A DNA stretch of 58,907 bases from an uncultured Eubacteriales bacterium. Its GTDB lineage: Bacteria; Bacillota; Clostridia; Christensenellales; Aristaeellaceae. Position numbers and translations under genes: made by a program. The notes under the pieces were generated by a model. It ran no database searches. It saw only the letters and a program-made list of their open reading frames with translations, and was not told the origin of the DNA. Location: the NCBI GenBank assembly GCA_902790525.1, contig CADASI010000019.1:1-58907 (forward strand). The letters run 5' to 3'. Positions 42,102 through 50,393 of the stretch are shown piece after piece. Every line of letters starts with the position of its first letter. The stretch's first letter is position 1.

Positions 42102-43331
42102 TCACGTGACCGTCCAATTTTCCCAGAACCGCTTCACGCCGCTGGTGAGGCCGCTGGCCTCCACGGCCTCGGCGGCCACCACGGGGATCTCCGCCAGCGT
42201 CCTGCCGTCCAGCGACACCGCCACGCTGCCGACGCGCTGCCCGGCCGCCACCGGCGCGGCGACGCTCTCCGGCAGGGCGGGGGAGAGCTGTATGCGCTGC
42301 TCGTCGCCCCTTGACACCAGCAGGGTCAGGTCGCTGCCCAGCTTGAGCGCCACGCCGTCCTTCGCGCCGCCGGTGACCGGCAGCGTGCCGCGCACCTTGG
42401 TGCCCGTCTGCGCCACGGGGTAGCGCCGGTAGTTGGCGAAGCCGTGGTCCAGCATCTTCCCGGCGATGTCGAAGCGCTCCGCGCCGGTATCGGCCCCCAG
42501 CACCACCGCGATCAGCCGCAAGCCGCCTCGGCTGGCGGTGGCGGAGATGCAGTAGCCCGCCTCCTTGGTGGAGCCGGTCTTGCCGCCGTCGCACCCGTCG
42601 TAGAGCCGTATGAGCTTGTTGGTGTTCACGAGCTGCGTGACGCGCCCGTCGCCGTGGTCGATCTCGTCCATCCAGGTGTCGGAGAAATCGAAATACGCCG
42701 GGTGGGAGAACATCTGCCGCGACATGACCGCCACGTCCCGCGCCGTGGTGTGCTGGCCGTCGGCGGGCAGGCCGGTGCAGTTCACAAAGCGGGTGTTCGC
42801 CATGCCCAGCTCGGCGGCACGGGCGTTCATGCGGTCCACGCAGGCCGCCTCGGAGCCGTACATCGCCTCGGCCAGCGCCACGGCGGCGTCGTTGGCGGAG
42901 CCCACGATCATGCCCTCCAGCAGCGTGGACACGGTCTGCCGCTCGCCTACGTCCAGGAGCATCTGGGAGCCGCCCATGCCCGCCGCGGCTTTTGAGACGG
43001 AAACCTGTCCGTCCAGCTCAAGCCTGCCCGCGTCCAGCATCTCCAGCGCCAGCAGTATGGTCATGACCTTGGTCACCGACGCCACGGGCCGCGGGGTGTC
43101 CGGGTTCATCTCGAACACCACCTGCCCGCTGTCCTGCTCGACCAGCATGGCCGAGGCGCAGTTCAGCCCAAGCGGCGGCGACTGCTCCAGCGGCGCGGCG
43201 GACAGGGGCGACAGCGCCGCGGGCCGGGGTTTCTGTGTCGGGGCCGGGGCCAGGTCGATCTCCGATTCTCCCGCCGCGTGGCAGAGCGTCGTTAGAAATA
43301 TCAGGCAGAAAAGCAGCGCTTTCAGACGCAT
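42102..43331 (-). CDS. D-alanyl-D-alanine carboxypeptidase (DacF/DacB-like)
   Basis: A 409-residue exported penicillin-binding protein that trims the terminal D-Ala from peptidoglycan stem peptides. A signal peptide (1-19, ending CHA) and a Pro-rich spacer precede the S11 peptidase domain with the nucleophile motif Ser85-V-T-Lys88, the second motif SAND and the third KTGST. A C-terminal beta-rich domain and a hydrophobic/amphipathic end (SGVKRFWENWTV) fit a membrane-anchoring helix. In a spore former it could serve the cortex (DacB/DacF roles) or vegetative wall; sequence alone does not decide. Confidence 0.92.
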   Translation of the reverse strand: MRLKALLFCLIFLTTLCHAAGESEIDLAPAPTQKPRPAALSPLSAAPLEQSPPLGLNCASAMLVEQDSGQVVFEMNPDTPRPVASVTKVMTILLALEMLDAGRLELDGQVSVSKAAAGMGGSQMLLDVGERQTVSTLLEGMIVGSANDAAVALAEAMYGSEAACVDRMNARAAELGMANTRFVNCTGLPADGQHTTARDVAVMSRQMFSHPAYFDFSDTWMDEIDHGDGRVTQLVNTNKLIRLYDGCDGGKTGSTKEAGYCISATASRGGLRLIAVVLGADTGAERFDIAGKMLDHGFANYRRYPVAQTGTKVRGTLPVTGGAKDGVALKLGSDLTLLVSRGDEQRIQLSPALPESVAAPVAAGQRVGSVAVSLDGRTLAEIPVVAAEAVEASGLTSGVKRFWENWTVT

Positions 43332-43407
43332 GGCGCATCCCTCCGATCAACTCGTCATGCTTCATATTGTGCGGGAAGAATCGGAAAAATGACTGTTTGG
43401 GCGCAGC

Positions 43408-43435
43408 AAAAGGCCATGCCGTTTGTGGCATGGCC
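43408..43435 (-). terminator. Terminator of the secreted flavoprotein gene
   Basis: Minus strand: GGCCATGCC, loop ACAAAC, GGCATGGCC, followed by TTTT; 20 nt after the stop. Confidence 0.8.
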
Positions 43436-43455
43436 CCTGTTGCGGTGGATTGTCG

Positions 43456-45219
43456 TTATGCGGCGGGGGAGAGCGCCTCGGAGGCGGCGTAGGCCGCGGC
43501 GTTCGCGCCCGCGATGCGTCCGAACACCACGAAGTCGCACACCGCGTTGCCGCCGATGCGGTTGCCGCCGTGCACGCCGCCGGTGACCTCGCCCGCGGCG
43601 AACAGGCCGGGGATCGGCTTGTCCTCGGTGCTGATGACCTCGGTGTCGGTGTCGATCTTCACGCCGCCCATGGTGTGATGGATGCCGGGGGCGATCTGGA
43701 TGGCGTAGAAGGGCGCGGTGGACAGGTCGGCATCCATGCCGTTGTTGCGGCCGAACTCCTTGTCCTCGCCCGCGGCCACGGCCGCGTTCCAGGTGTTCAT
43801 GGTCTCGACAAAGGCGTCCACGGGCACGCCCATGGCCTCGGCCAGCGCCTCGTAGGTGTCGCCGGTGACCGCCATGCCCTTTTCGATGTACTCCTTGGCG
43901 GACTTGTTGTTGTCCACGAGGTTCTGGTCGAATATGATGTAGGCATAGCCGCCGGTCTGCTCAAGCTCCGCCGCGGACACGGCGTCGCGGGTGGCCAGGT
44001 CGTTGGTGAAGCGCTTGCCCTCCTGGTTGACGAGGATCGCGCCCAGGGAGCGCATCTTCTCGGAGACCAGCATGCTGGTGGCCTGGTACACGGTGGGATG
44101 GAGCTGGATCTGGTCCATGTCCACGGTGGCCGCGCCCACGGCCTCGGCCATCATGATGCCGTCGCCGGTCGCGCCGGGATGGTTGGTGGTCACGGCATTT
44201 TTAAGGCTGGGATTGAAGGAGCACATCAGGTCGAAGTTCGCGCCGAAGCCGCCGGTGGCCAGCACCACGGACTTGGCGTTGACGGTGTACTCGTGCGCGT
44301 CGTCCTCGGCCTTCACGCCCACGGCCGCGCCGCCGTCCATCAGGATCTCGGTGGCGGTGGTGTTCAGCATGATCTCGATGCCCTGCTTCTCAGCCTCCTC
44401 GCTGAGCTTCGCCACGAGGTACGCGCCCACGGGGCTGCCGTCCTCGGGGGAGTGCAGGTACTTGTGGGTGGTGCCGCCGGTGGCCGCCACCTTGGGCAGG
44501 GGCGCGCCGATGGACTCCAGCCACTCCACGGCCTCGGCGCTGTTCTCGGCCATGGTGGTGACCAGCGCCAGGTCGTTGAGCTGGTGGCCGCCGTTCATGG
44601 TGTCCTCGATGAACTCCTGAACGCCGCTGTCGGTGATGCCCGCGGCCTCCTGGAACTTGGTGCCGGCGCAGTTCATGCCGCCGGAGGCCTTCAGGCTGTT
44701 GCCGCCCGCGAAGGGCATCTTCTCGAGCACCAGCACCTTCGCGCCCTCCTGGGTGGCGCGCACGGCGGCGGTCAGGCCCGCGCCGCCCGCGCCGACGACG
44801 ACCACGTCGCACTCCAGCGTCTCGGCGGTCTTCTCGGCGGCGGCGTCGGCGGACTGCTCGACCTCAAAGGGGGCGGGGTCGATGCCGTTCTCGGTCAGCG
44901 CCTGCCGGATGGCGTCCTTGATGGCGTTGCTGGTCACGGTCGCGCCGGAGATGCCGTCGATGGCGATGCTGTTGGCCTCGACGATCTTGCCGGGCAGCTG
45001 TTCCGCCGCCACGGAGCCCAGGCCGGGGGTCTCGTTCTGCTCGAGCACCTGCACGTCGTAGATGGTCGTGGCGTCGGCTTCCACCTGCACCACCACGTCG
45101 CCGTCGATGCCCTGGCCCACGCCGGTGGCGGTGATCCGGTCGCCCTCCGCGAGCGCGGGGACGGCGCACATCGTCAGCAGCATGGCCACGGACAGCGCGA
45201 TTGCAAACAGTTTCCTCAT
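43456..45219 (-). CDS. Secreted flavinylated FAD-dependent reductase (fumarate/urocanate reductase-like)
   Basis: A 587-residue exported flavoprotein. A signal peptide (1-24, VPALA) is followed by an FMN_bind domain whose motif DGISGATVTS (SGAT at 91-94) marks covalent FMN attachment by ApbE. From about 137 comes a fumarate-reductase-type FAD domain: VVVGAGGAGLTAA, GGNSLKASGGMN, TNHPGATGDGI and GGVHGGNRIGGNAV; the Arg- and His-bearing loops expected at the active site are present. There is no haem motif. Such proteins accept electrons outside the cell and reduce fumarate, urocanate or other enoates. The Cys in LTMC lacks a proper lipobox. GGAGG lies 8 nt before the start. Confidence 0.9.
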   Translation of the reverse strand: MRKLFAIALSVAMLLTMCAVPALAEGDRITATGVGQGIDGDVVVQVEADATTIYDVQVLEQNETPGLGSVAAEQLPGKIVEANSIAIDGISGATVTSNAIKDAIRQALTENGIDPAPFEVEQSADAAAEKTAETLECDVVVVGAGGAGLTAAVRATQEGAKVLVLEKMPFAGGNSLKASGGMNCAGTKFQEAAGITDSGVQEFIEDTMNGGHQLNDLALVTTMAENSAEAVEWLESIGAPLPKVAATGGTTHKYLHSPEDGSPVGAYLVAKLSEEAEKQGIEIMLNTTATEILMDGGAAVGVKAEDDAHEYTVNAKSVVLATGGFGANFDLMCSFNPSLKNAVTTNHPGATGDGIMMAEAVGAATVDMDQIQLHPTVYQATSMLVSEKMRSLGAILVNQEGKRFTNDLATRDAVSAAELEQTGGYAYIIFDQNLVDNNKSAKEYIEKGMAVTGDTYEALAEAMGVPVDAFVETMNTWNAAVAAGEDKEFGRNNGMDADLSTAPFYAIQIAPGIHHTMGGVKIDTDTEVISTEDKPIPGLFAAGEVTGGVHGGNRIGGNAVCDFVVFGRIAGANAAAYAASEALSPAA

Positions 45220-45249
45220 TCTTTCATCCTCCTTTTTGTTCATCAACAC

Positions 45250-45274
45250 AAAAAGGAGCGTCGGTTGGCGCTCC
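45250..45274 (-). terminator. Terminator of yajC
   Basis: Minus strand: GGAGCG and CGCTCC pair across CCAACCGA, followed by TTTTT; 19 nt after the yajC stop. Confidence 0.75.
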
Positions 45275-45292
45275 ATAGTTGCATATCCCGCG

Positions 45293-45682
45293 TCAGATCT
45301 CCGGCGCGGCCTCGTTTTCCACGGCGACGTTCTCCACACCGCCCACGGCGCTGCGCTTGATGACCACGGTGTTCTGCAGGCTGCCCATGGTCAGGGTGAC
45401 GGTGTCGTCCTTGATGGCCGCGACGGTGCCGTAGAAGCCGCCGATGGTCCAGATGCGGTCGCCGACCTTCAGGTTGTCGAGCATGTTCTTGACGGCCTTG
45501 TCCTTCTTGCGCTGGGGACGGATCAGCATGAAGTAGAACACGGCCACCATGACCGCCATCATCAGCACCATGGAGAGCATATCGCCCGCGCCGCCCGCCG
45601 CGGGGGTGGCTGCGGTCGCCTGATCGTTCACGGATACGGCCTGGCCGGCCTCGGCGAGCGCCGTTGCAAAATTCATCAGCAT
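45293..45682 (-). CDS. yajC: Preprotein translocase subunit YajC
   Basis: A 129-residue single-span membrane protein, accessory to SecDF/YidC. The membrane helix MLSMVLMMAVMVAVFYFMLI is directly followed by the diagnostic RPQRKKDKAVKNMLDNLKVGDRI and the small beta domain TIGGFYGTVAAIKDDTVTL. The N-terminus is slightly longer than usual. The ATG at 45682 has GGGAG 9 nt upstream. It has its own promoter and terminator; secDF is not in the window. Confidence 0.93.
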   Translation of the reverse strand: MLMNFATALAEAGQAVSVNDQATAATPAAGGAGDMLSMVLMMAVMVAVFYFMLIRPQRKKDKAVKNMLDNLKVGDRIWTIGGFYGTVAAIKDDTVTLTMGSLQNTVVIKRSAVGGVENVAVENEAAPEI

Positions 45683-45722
45683 ATTGGTTGACTCCCTTTC
45701 ATGATCGATATGTGTATACTTC

Positions 45723-45751
45723 ATTATACCCCAGGACGGCTGTAATTACAA
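45723..45751 (-). promoter_or_regulatory. SigA-like promoter of yajC
   Basis: Minus strand: TTGTAA (45746-45751), a 17-bp spacer and TATAAT (45723-45728). Confidence 0.65.
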
Positions 45752-45810
45752 CTTTATCCGCCTATATTAACAAAAAAATTTACTTTGACAGGGGAAATAC
45801 CTGCATTGTC

Positions 45811-45837
45811 GCATACCGGCGGGGCCCGGCATAGTAT
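45811..45837 (+). promoter_or_regulatory. Possible sporulation-type (SigE/SigK) promoter
   Basis: GCATAC (45811-45816), a 13-bp spacer and CATAGTAT (45830-45837), resembling the mother-cell -10 CATAnnnT. It lies 34 bp before the Cys-rich candidate coat gene. The match is partial. Confidence 0.35.
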
Positions 45838-45870
45838 GCCGTGAACCCAAGGAAAGGAGCGATTCGATTG

Positions 45871-46491
45871 ATGAACAACAACGGTTGCAAGCGCAAGGGC
45901 TGCGGCTGCATGAAGATGGCCCGCGGCTGTTGGAACAATTTTCCCTATTACACCGGTCCCTGCCCCAACGGCGACGGCTGCTACCAATGGGATCAGGACG
46001 ACGACGACAACGACAACTGCGAGGAGCGCCCCTGCCGCTGCAAGCGGCGCTGCCGGCCCTGCCGCCGGTGCGGGTGCGGCGGGCTGTGCCATGGCTTTTT
46101 CAGCTGCTGCCTGCCGCTGGCCGTCAGCGCCAACGGCATCGTGCCCCTGTGCGTCAACAATCCCTGCCGGGAATCCAGCTTTGAGGTCAACAGCGGCCTC
46201 ATCAAGCTGGAAAACCCGGGCACCTATCTCGCTACCTACAAGGTGCAGGTGCCGGAGAACACCGCGCTGGACACCACCATCACGCTGAACGTGGACGGCG
46301 CGTCCCAGTCCGCCGCCGCCAGCCAGGTGGTCACCGAGGCGGCGGCCTCCACGGCCTCCTTCACCGGCCAGTCGATCTTCCAGGCCGCCGAGGGCGCCAC
46401 GGTCTCCCTGCGCAGCAGCGAAGCCATCAACGTCACCGACCCCGCCTCCCAGCCCATCTTCACCCTGACGCTGGTGCAGCTGAGCGAGTAG
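45871..46491 (+). CDS. Cys-rich protein with BclA-like C-terminal domain (candidate spore surface protein)
   Basis: A 206-residue protein without a signal peptide. The first ~80 residues hold 16 Cys, many Arg/Lys and an acidic patch (QDDDDNDN), for example KRKGCGCMK and CRCKRRCRPCRRCGCGG. The rest (from about 88) is a beta-rich domain with alternating Thr/Ala/Val strands (TYLATYKVQVPENTALDTT, FTGQSIFQAAEGATVSL, FTLTLVQLSE), like the C1q/TNF-like tail of BclA-type exosporium proteins. Together this suggests a cross-linked coat or exosporium component, which is an inference. The ATG at 45871 has AAAGGAG about 13 nt upstream; a TTG 3 nt earlier is possible. Confidence 0.65.
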   Translation: MNNNGCKRKGCGCMKMARGCWNNFPYYTGPCPNGDGCYQWDQDDDDNDNCEERPCRCKRRCRPCRRCGCGGLCHGFFSCCLPLAVSANGIVPLCVNNPCRESSFEVNSGLIKLENPGTYLATYKVQVPENTALDTTITLNVDGASQSAAASQVVTEAAASTASFTGQSIFQAAEGATVSLRSSEAINVTDPASQPIFTLTLVQLSE

Positions 46492-46502
46492 TACCAATGA
46501 TT

Positions 46503-46526
46503 TCACCCCGCTTTTCGGCGGGGTGA
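46503..46526. terminator. Terminator between the Cys-rich gene and tatD
   Basis: TCACCCCGC, loop TTTTCG, GCGGGGTGA, 11 nt after the stop; it can serve both convergent genes. Confidence 0.8.
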
Positions 46527-46531
46527 TTGTG

Positions 46532-47317
46532 TTATTGAAGCCTCAACGCGGCGCAGGCGTTCTGCCAGAGCTGTTCGGACAGCCTCTCCGGGTCCTCGCC
46601 GCGCAGCTCCGCGATTTTTGAAAAGGTGTGGACGATGTGGGCGGGCTCGTTGCGGCGTCCCCGCAGCGGCACCGGGGCCATGTAGGGACAGTCCGTCTCG
46701 ATCAGCAGCCGGTCCGCGGGGGTGTTGACGGCCACCTCCGCAAGCTTCGGCGCGTTTTTGAAGGTCACCGCGCCGGACAGGGAGATGAACATCCCCAGAT
46801 CCAGGTAGACCTTCGCCGCCTCCCAGCTTCCGGTGTAGCAGTGCATGATGCCCGCGGGCATGCGCCCCGCCTTCGCGCGGGCGCGCAGCATGTCCATGCA
46901 GTCGCCGTGGGCCTCCCGGATGTGAAGCTGCACGGGAATATCCAGTTCGCAGGCCATGTCGAGCTGGCGGTCGAACACCGCTCTCTGCACGTCCCGGGGG
47001 GAGAGGTCGTAGTGGTAGTCCAGGCCGATCTCCCCCAGCAGGCGGCACTTCGGGTGCGCCAAGTATTTGCGCACGGTGGCCTCGGCGTCGGCGTCCCAGC
47101 CGGAGGCGTTGTGGGGATGCACGCCGATGGCGCCGTACAGGAAGTCGTATTGATCGACCAGCGCGAATACCTTTTCCTCGTTGGGGACCTCCTCGCGGGG
47201 GTCGGCCACCACTAGCGCGCGCTGAACGCCCGCGTCCAGGAAGCGCCGGATCACGTCCGCCCGGTCCTCGTCAAAGCGCGGGTCCGCGATGTGGCAATGG
47301 GTGTCGAACAGTCGCAT
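46532..47317 (-). CDS. tatD: TatD-family metal-dependent deoxyribonuclease
   Basis: A 261-residue TIM-barrel hydrolase with 3'-5' DNase activity in characterised members. Metal ligands are in FDTHCHIADPRF (HxH), GEIGLDYHYD (Glu), QLHIREAH (His), MHCYTGS (His) and LLIETDCPYM (Asp). It begins 4 nt after the metG stop, so the two form an operon, a common pairing in Firmicutes. Confidence 0.94.
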   Translation of the reverse strand: MRLFDTHCHIADPRFDEDRADVIRRFLDAGVQRALVVADPREEVPNEEKVFALVDQYDFLYGAIGVHPHNASGWDADAEATVRKYLAHPKCRLLGEIGLDYHYDLSPRDVQRAVFDRQLDMACELDIPVQLHIREAHGDCMDMLRARAKAGRMPAGIMHCYTGSWEAAKVYLDLGMFISLSGAVTFKNAPKLAEVAVNTPADRLLIETDCPYMAPVPLRGRRNEPAHIVHTFSKIAELRGEDPERLSEQLWQNACAALRLQ

Positions 47318-47321
47318 GGCG

Positions 47322-49307
47322 TTATCCTATTTCGCTGCCCGGCGCGACGTCGCCGTCCACGGTCAGCAGCCGCACGCGGCCGTCGGGGTCCTCGGCGCAC
47401 AGCAGCATGCCCTCGGACACCTGTCCGGCCATCTTGCGGGGGGCGAAGTTGTTCACCAGCACCACGGTCTTGCCGACCATCTCCTCGGGGGAATAGAACT
47501 TGGCGATGCCAGAGCAGACGGTCTTGGTCTGGCCGTCGCCGATGTCCAGCGTCTCCTTGAGCAGCTTGTCGGACTTTTCCACCTTCTCGCAGGCGATGAC
47601 CTTCGCGGCCACGAGCCTGATCTTCATGAAGTCGTCGAAGGTGGCGATGCCGGCCTCGGCGGGCTGCTTCTCTTCCTTCTTTTCGGCCTTCTTTTCGGCC
47701 TTTTCGGCCTTTTCGGCCTTCTTCTCCGCCTTCTTGGCCTCGGCGGCCATGGCCTCGAGCTCCTTCTTGATGTCCACGCGGGGGAACAGGGCCTCGCCCT
47801 TCTTCACCACGGTGCCGGGCCTGAGCTGGCCGAAGGTCTTGACGGAATCCCAGGTCTTGAGCGCCTCGTCCTCGACGCCCAGCTGCGCGTAGATGCGGTC
47901 CGGGGTGGAGGGCATGGTGGGCCGGATGTACACGGCGATGGCGCGGATGCACTCGGCCAGCACGTACATGACGGTCCTGAGCCGAGGCTTGGACGTCTCG
48001 TCCTTGCCCAGCACCCAGGGCTGGGTGATGTCGATGTACTTGTTGCACTCGCCGATGAGCTTCCAGATCTCCGCAAGCGCGATGGAGAACTGCAGCCTGT
48101 TCATCTGATCCTCGACGATGCCGGGCAGCGCCTCGAAGGTGGCCTTGAGGTCCAGATCGGGCCCCTCCAGCGCGCCGGGCTGGGGCACCACGCCGCCGAA
48201 GTACTTCTCGATCATCGCCACAGTGCGGCTGACCAGGTTGCCCAGGTCGTTGACCAGGTCGGCGTTCATGCGGGTCAGCATGGCCTCGTTGGTGTAGTTG
48301 CCGTCGGCGCCGAAGGGCATCTCGCGCATCAGGTAGTACCTGAGGGCGTCCACGCCGTAGCGCTCGACGATCGGGCCGGGATACACCACGTTGCCCTTGG
48401 ACTTGGACATCTTGTCGTTGCCGAACAGCAGCCAGCCGTGGCCGAATACCTGCTTGGGCAGCGGCAGGCCCAGCGCGTGCAGCATGATGGGCCAGTAGAT
48501 GGTGTGGAAGCGCACGATCTCCTTGCCCACCAGGTGGACATCAGCGGGCCAGTACTTTTTGAACTTCTCGTCGTGGTCGGTGCCGTAGCCCAGCGCGGTG
48601 ATGTAGTTGCTGAGGGCGTCGATCCACACGTACACCACGTGCTTCGGGTCGAAGTCCACCGGCACGCCCCACTTGAAGGAGGTGCGGCTGACGCACAGGT
48701 CCTGCAGTCCCGGCCGCAGGAAGTTGTTGAGCATCTCGTTGGCGCGCGACGGCGGCTGTATGAAGTCCGGGTGATCCTCGATGTACTTTATCATCCAGTC
48801 CTGGTACTTGCTCATCCGGAAGAAGTAGCTCTCCTCGTGGGCCTTCTCGGTGGGGCGGCCGCAGTCGGGGCACAGGTTGCCGTTCTTGAGCTGCGTGGGG
48901 GTCCAGAACGCCTCGCACTCGGCGCAGTACTGGCCCTCGTACTCGCTCTTGTAGATGTCGCCCTGGTCGTAGAACTGCCTGAAGATCTTCTGCACGATCT
49001 TCACGTGGCGGTCCTCGGTGGTGCGGATGAAGTCGTCGTACTCGATGTTCATCAGCTTCCACAGGTCCTTGGTCTCGGCCACGATCTTGTCGACGAACTG
49101 CTGGGGCGTCACGCCGGCCTGCTGGGCCTTGCGCTCGATCTTCTGGCCGTGCTCGTCGGTGCCGGTCAGGAAGTAGGTGTCATAGCCGGTCTGCTTCTTG
49201 AAGCGGATCATGGTGTCCGCGGCCACGGTGGTGTAGGTGTGGCCGATGTGCATGTTGCCGCTGGGATAGTAGATGGGCGTGGTGAGGTAAAAGGTGGGCT
49301 TTGCCAT
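47322..49307 (-). CDS. metG: Methionyl-tRNA synthetase
   Basis: A 661-residue class I synthetase that charges tRNA-Met. It shows YPSGNMHIGH (HIGH motif), zinc knuckle CAECEAFWTPTQ with CPDCGRP, KMSKSKGN (KMSKS loop), the anticodon-binding helical domain and a C-terminal tRNA-binding (EMAP-like) domain starting near IATFDDFMKIRLVAAKV. A low-complexity Lys/Ala/Glu linker of about 40 residues (EAKKAEKKAEKAEKAEKK) separates the last two. The ATG at 49307 has GAGGGGG upstream; an in-frame extension runs back through the leader terminator and is unlikely to be coding. It is cotranscribed with tatD. Confidence 0.96.
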   Translation of the reverse strand: MAKPTFYLTTPIYYPSGNMHIGHTYTTVAADTMIRFKKQTGYDTYFLTGTDEHGQKIERKAQQAGVTPQQFVDKIVAETKDLWKLMNIEYDDFIRTTEDRHVKIVQKIFRQFYDQGDIYKSEYEGQYCAECEAFWTPTQLKNGNLCPDCGRPTEKAHEESYFFRMSKYQDWMIKYIEDHPDFIQPPSRANEMLNNFLRPGLQDLCVSRTSFKWGVPVDFDPKHVVYVWIDALSNYITALGYGTDHDEKFKKYWPADVHLVGKEIVRFHTIYWPIMLHALGLPLPKQVFGHGWLLFGNDKMSKSKGNVVYPGPIVERYGVDALRYYLMREMPFGADGNYTNEAMLTRMNADLVNDLGNLVSRTVAMIEKYFGGVVPQPGALEGPDLDLKATFEALPGIVEDQMNRLQFSIALAEIWKLIGECNKYIDITQPWVLGKDETSKPRLRTVMYVLAECIRAIAVYIRPTMPSTPDRIYAQLGVEDEALKTWDSVKTFGQLRPGTVVKKGEALFPRVDIKKELEAMAAEAKKAEKKAEKAEKAEKKAEKKEEKQPAEAGIATFDDFMKIRLVAAKVIACEKVEKSDKLLKETLDIGDGQTKTVCSGIAKFYSPEEMVGKTVVLVNNFAPRKMAGQVSEGMLLCAEDPDGRVRLLTVDGDVAPGSEIG

Positions 49308-49324
49308 GTCGTATTCCCCCTCGG

Positions 49325-49377
49325 AAAAATAATAGCGCCCCTGGTCGCAGGGGCGCGGTTGCGCGATACCAAACCTT
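49325..49377 (-). promoter_or_regulatory. T-box-like antiterminator/terminator in the metG leader
   Basis: Minus strand: AAGG-TT-TGGTATC-GCG-caac-CGC-GCCCCT resembles the T-box antiterminator (AGGG-TGGNACC-GCG ... CGC-CCCT); the bulge TGGTATC differs from TGGNACC at one base. The N is T, fitting the A73 discriminator of tRNA-Met. It overlaps a perfect terminator stem GCGCCCCTG-cgac-CAGGGGCGC (49335-49356) with a T-rich tail. No full specifier stem I fits into the ~40 nt before it. Confidence 0.45.
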
Positions 49378-49415
49378 TTCACGCTCCCCCCGCAGGGGAA
49401 AAATGCCTTTATACC

Positions 49416-49444
49416 ATTATAGCGGGTAAAAGGTTAAGATTCAA
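49416..49444 (-). promoter_or_regulatory. SigA-like promoter of metG
   Basis: Minus strand: TTGAAT (49439-49444), a 17-bp spacer and TATAAT (49416-49421). It directly abuts the stop of the upstream kinase gene. Confidence 0.7.
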
Positions 49445-49445
49445 G

Positions 49446-50315
49446 CTATTGCAGGTTATCGGCCAGGGTTATAAGCTCCGGCTCGAACTGAAGTCCCAGC
49501 CGCTCGTCGGTGCCGGCGTCGCGGGTGCGGCGGATGCAGCGCGCGGTGAAGGTCACCGCCAGCCGGAGCGCCTTATCCAGGGGCGTGCCAAGCAGGTGGG
49601 CCCCGATCAGCGCACTGGCGAACACGTCGCCCGCGCCGTGCCACATGCCGGGGATGAAGGCGTCGTCGATGTAGAGCATCTCCCCGGCATAGCGGTCCAT
49701 GGCCGCCGCGCCGATGCGCCCCGGCTCAAGCGACACCCCGGTCAGCACCGCCACGCGGGAGCCCAGGTCGTTAAGCCGCCTGAGCATGTCGGCCACCCAG
49801 GCGCGGTTGTAGCCGGGGTAGGGGTACTCCGTGCCGGTGAGTATGGCGGCCTCGGTGATGTTGGGCAGCAAAAGCTCCGCCCGGCCGCAGAAGCGGCGCA
49901 TGGCGTCCACGTAGTCGCCGTCCAGCGTGGCGTACAGCCGGCCGTTGTCGCCCATCACGGGGTCCGCGATCAGCTCGGCCCCGGCGCCCACGGCGTCGAG
50001 CAGGTGGTCCAGGTTCTCCACGTGGCGGTGGGTGCCCAGCCAGCCGGTGAATATGGCGTCGAACCGAAGCCCCAGCGCCCGCCAGTGGTCGGCGACGGGG
50101 TTCATGTCCGCGGACAGGTCCCGGTAGGTGTAGCCCTCGAAGCCCCCGGTGTGGGTGGAGAGTATCGAGGTGGGCAGTATGGACGTCTCAAAGCCCATGG
50201 CCGACAGCACCGGCAGGGCCACTGTCAGCGAGCAGCGCCCGACGCAGGAGATGTCGTGGACCGCCAGCACCCGCTTCTGCCGGTCGGGGGCGGTGGATAG
50301 CTTGAGTTTCTGCAT
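49446..50315 (-). CDS. Pyridoxal/pyridoxamine kinase (PfkB/ribokinase superfamily)
   Basis: A 289-residue kinase of the PdxK/PdxY type that phosphorylates B6 vitamers. It starts VLAVHDISCVGRCSLTVALPVLSAMG, characteristic of the clade, and has PTSILSTHTGGF, the conserved GWLG, DPVMGDNGRLY, LPNITEAAILTG and the anion hole/catalytic region GMWHGAGDVFASAL with Asp, where most homologues have GTGD. The His in place of Thr in that motif is unusual but the GAGD core is kept. GGAG lies 8 nt before the start at MQKLKL. Confidence 0.9.
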   Translation of the reverse strand: MQKLKLSTAPDRQKRVLAVHDISCVGRCSLTVALPVLSAMGFETSILPTSILSTHTGGFEGYTYRDLSADMNPVADHWRALGLRFDAIFTGWLGTHRHVENLDHLLDAVGAGAELIADPVMGDNGRLYATLDGDYVDAMRRFCGRAELLLPNITEAAILTGTEYPYPGYNRAWVADMLRRLNDLGSRVAVLTGVSLEPGRIGAAAMDRYAGEMLYIDDAFIPGMWHGAGDVFASALIGAHLLGTPLDKALRLAVTFTARCIRRTRDAGTDERLGLQFEPELITLADNLQ

Positions 50316-50341
50316 GGCTTCGCTCCGATTTGTGAATATAC

Positions 50342-50376
50342 AAAAAACAAGGAATCGCTCCACGCGGGGCGATTCC
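50342..50376 (-). terminator. Terminator of the SH3 protein gene
   Basis: Minus strand: GGAATCGC and GCGATTCC pair across a 10-nt loop, followed by TTGTTTTTTG; 18 nt after the stop. Confidence 0.8.
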
Positions 50377-50393
50377 GTGAAAGATCGGTGGGA

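Noticed and set aside
49308..49382. In-frame extension of metG, possibly a leader peptide
   Set aside because: It is translated through a terminator stem and lacks a normal SD; the regulatory RNA reading explains the sequence better.
47289..50300. A 1003-residue open frame on the plus strand opposite metG and the pyridoxal kinase gene
   Set aside because: It is antisense to two well-supported genes, has His/Gly/Val-rich low-complexity composition typical of GC-rich shadow frames, and no SD or known domain.
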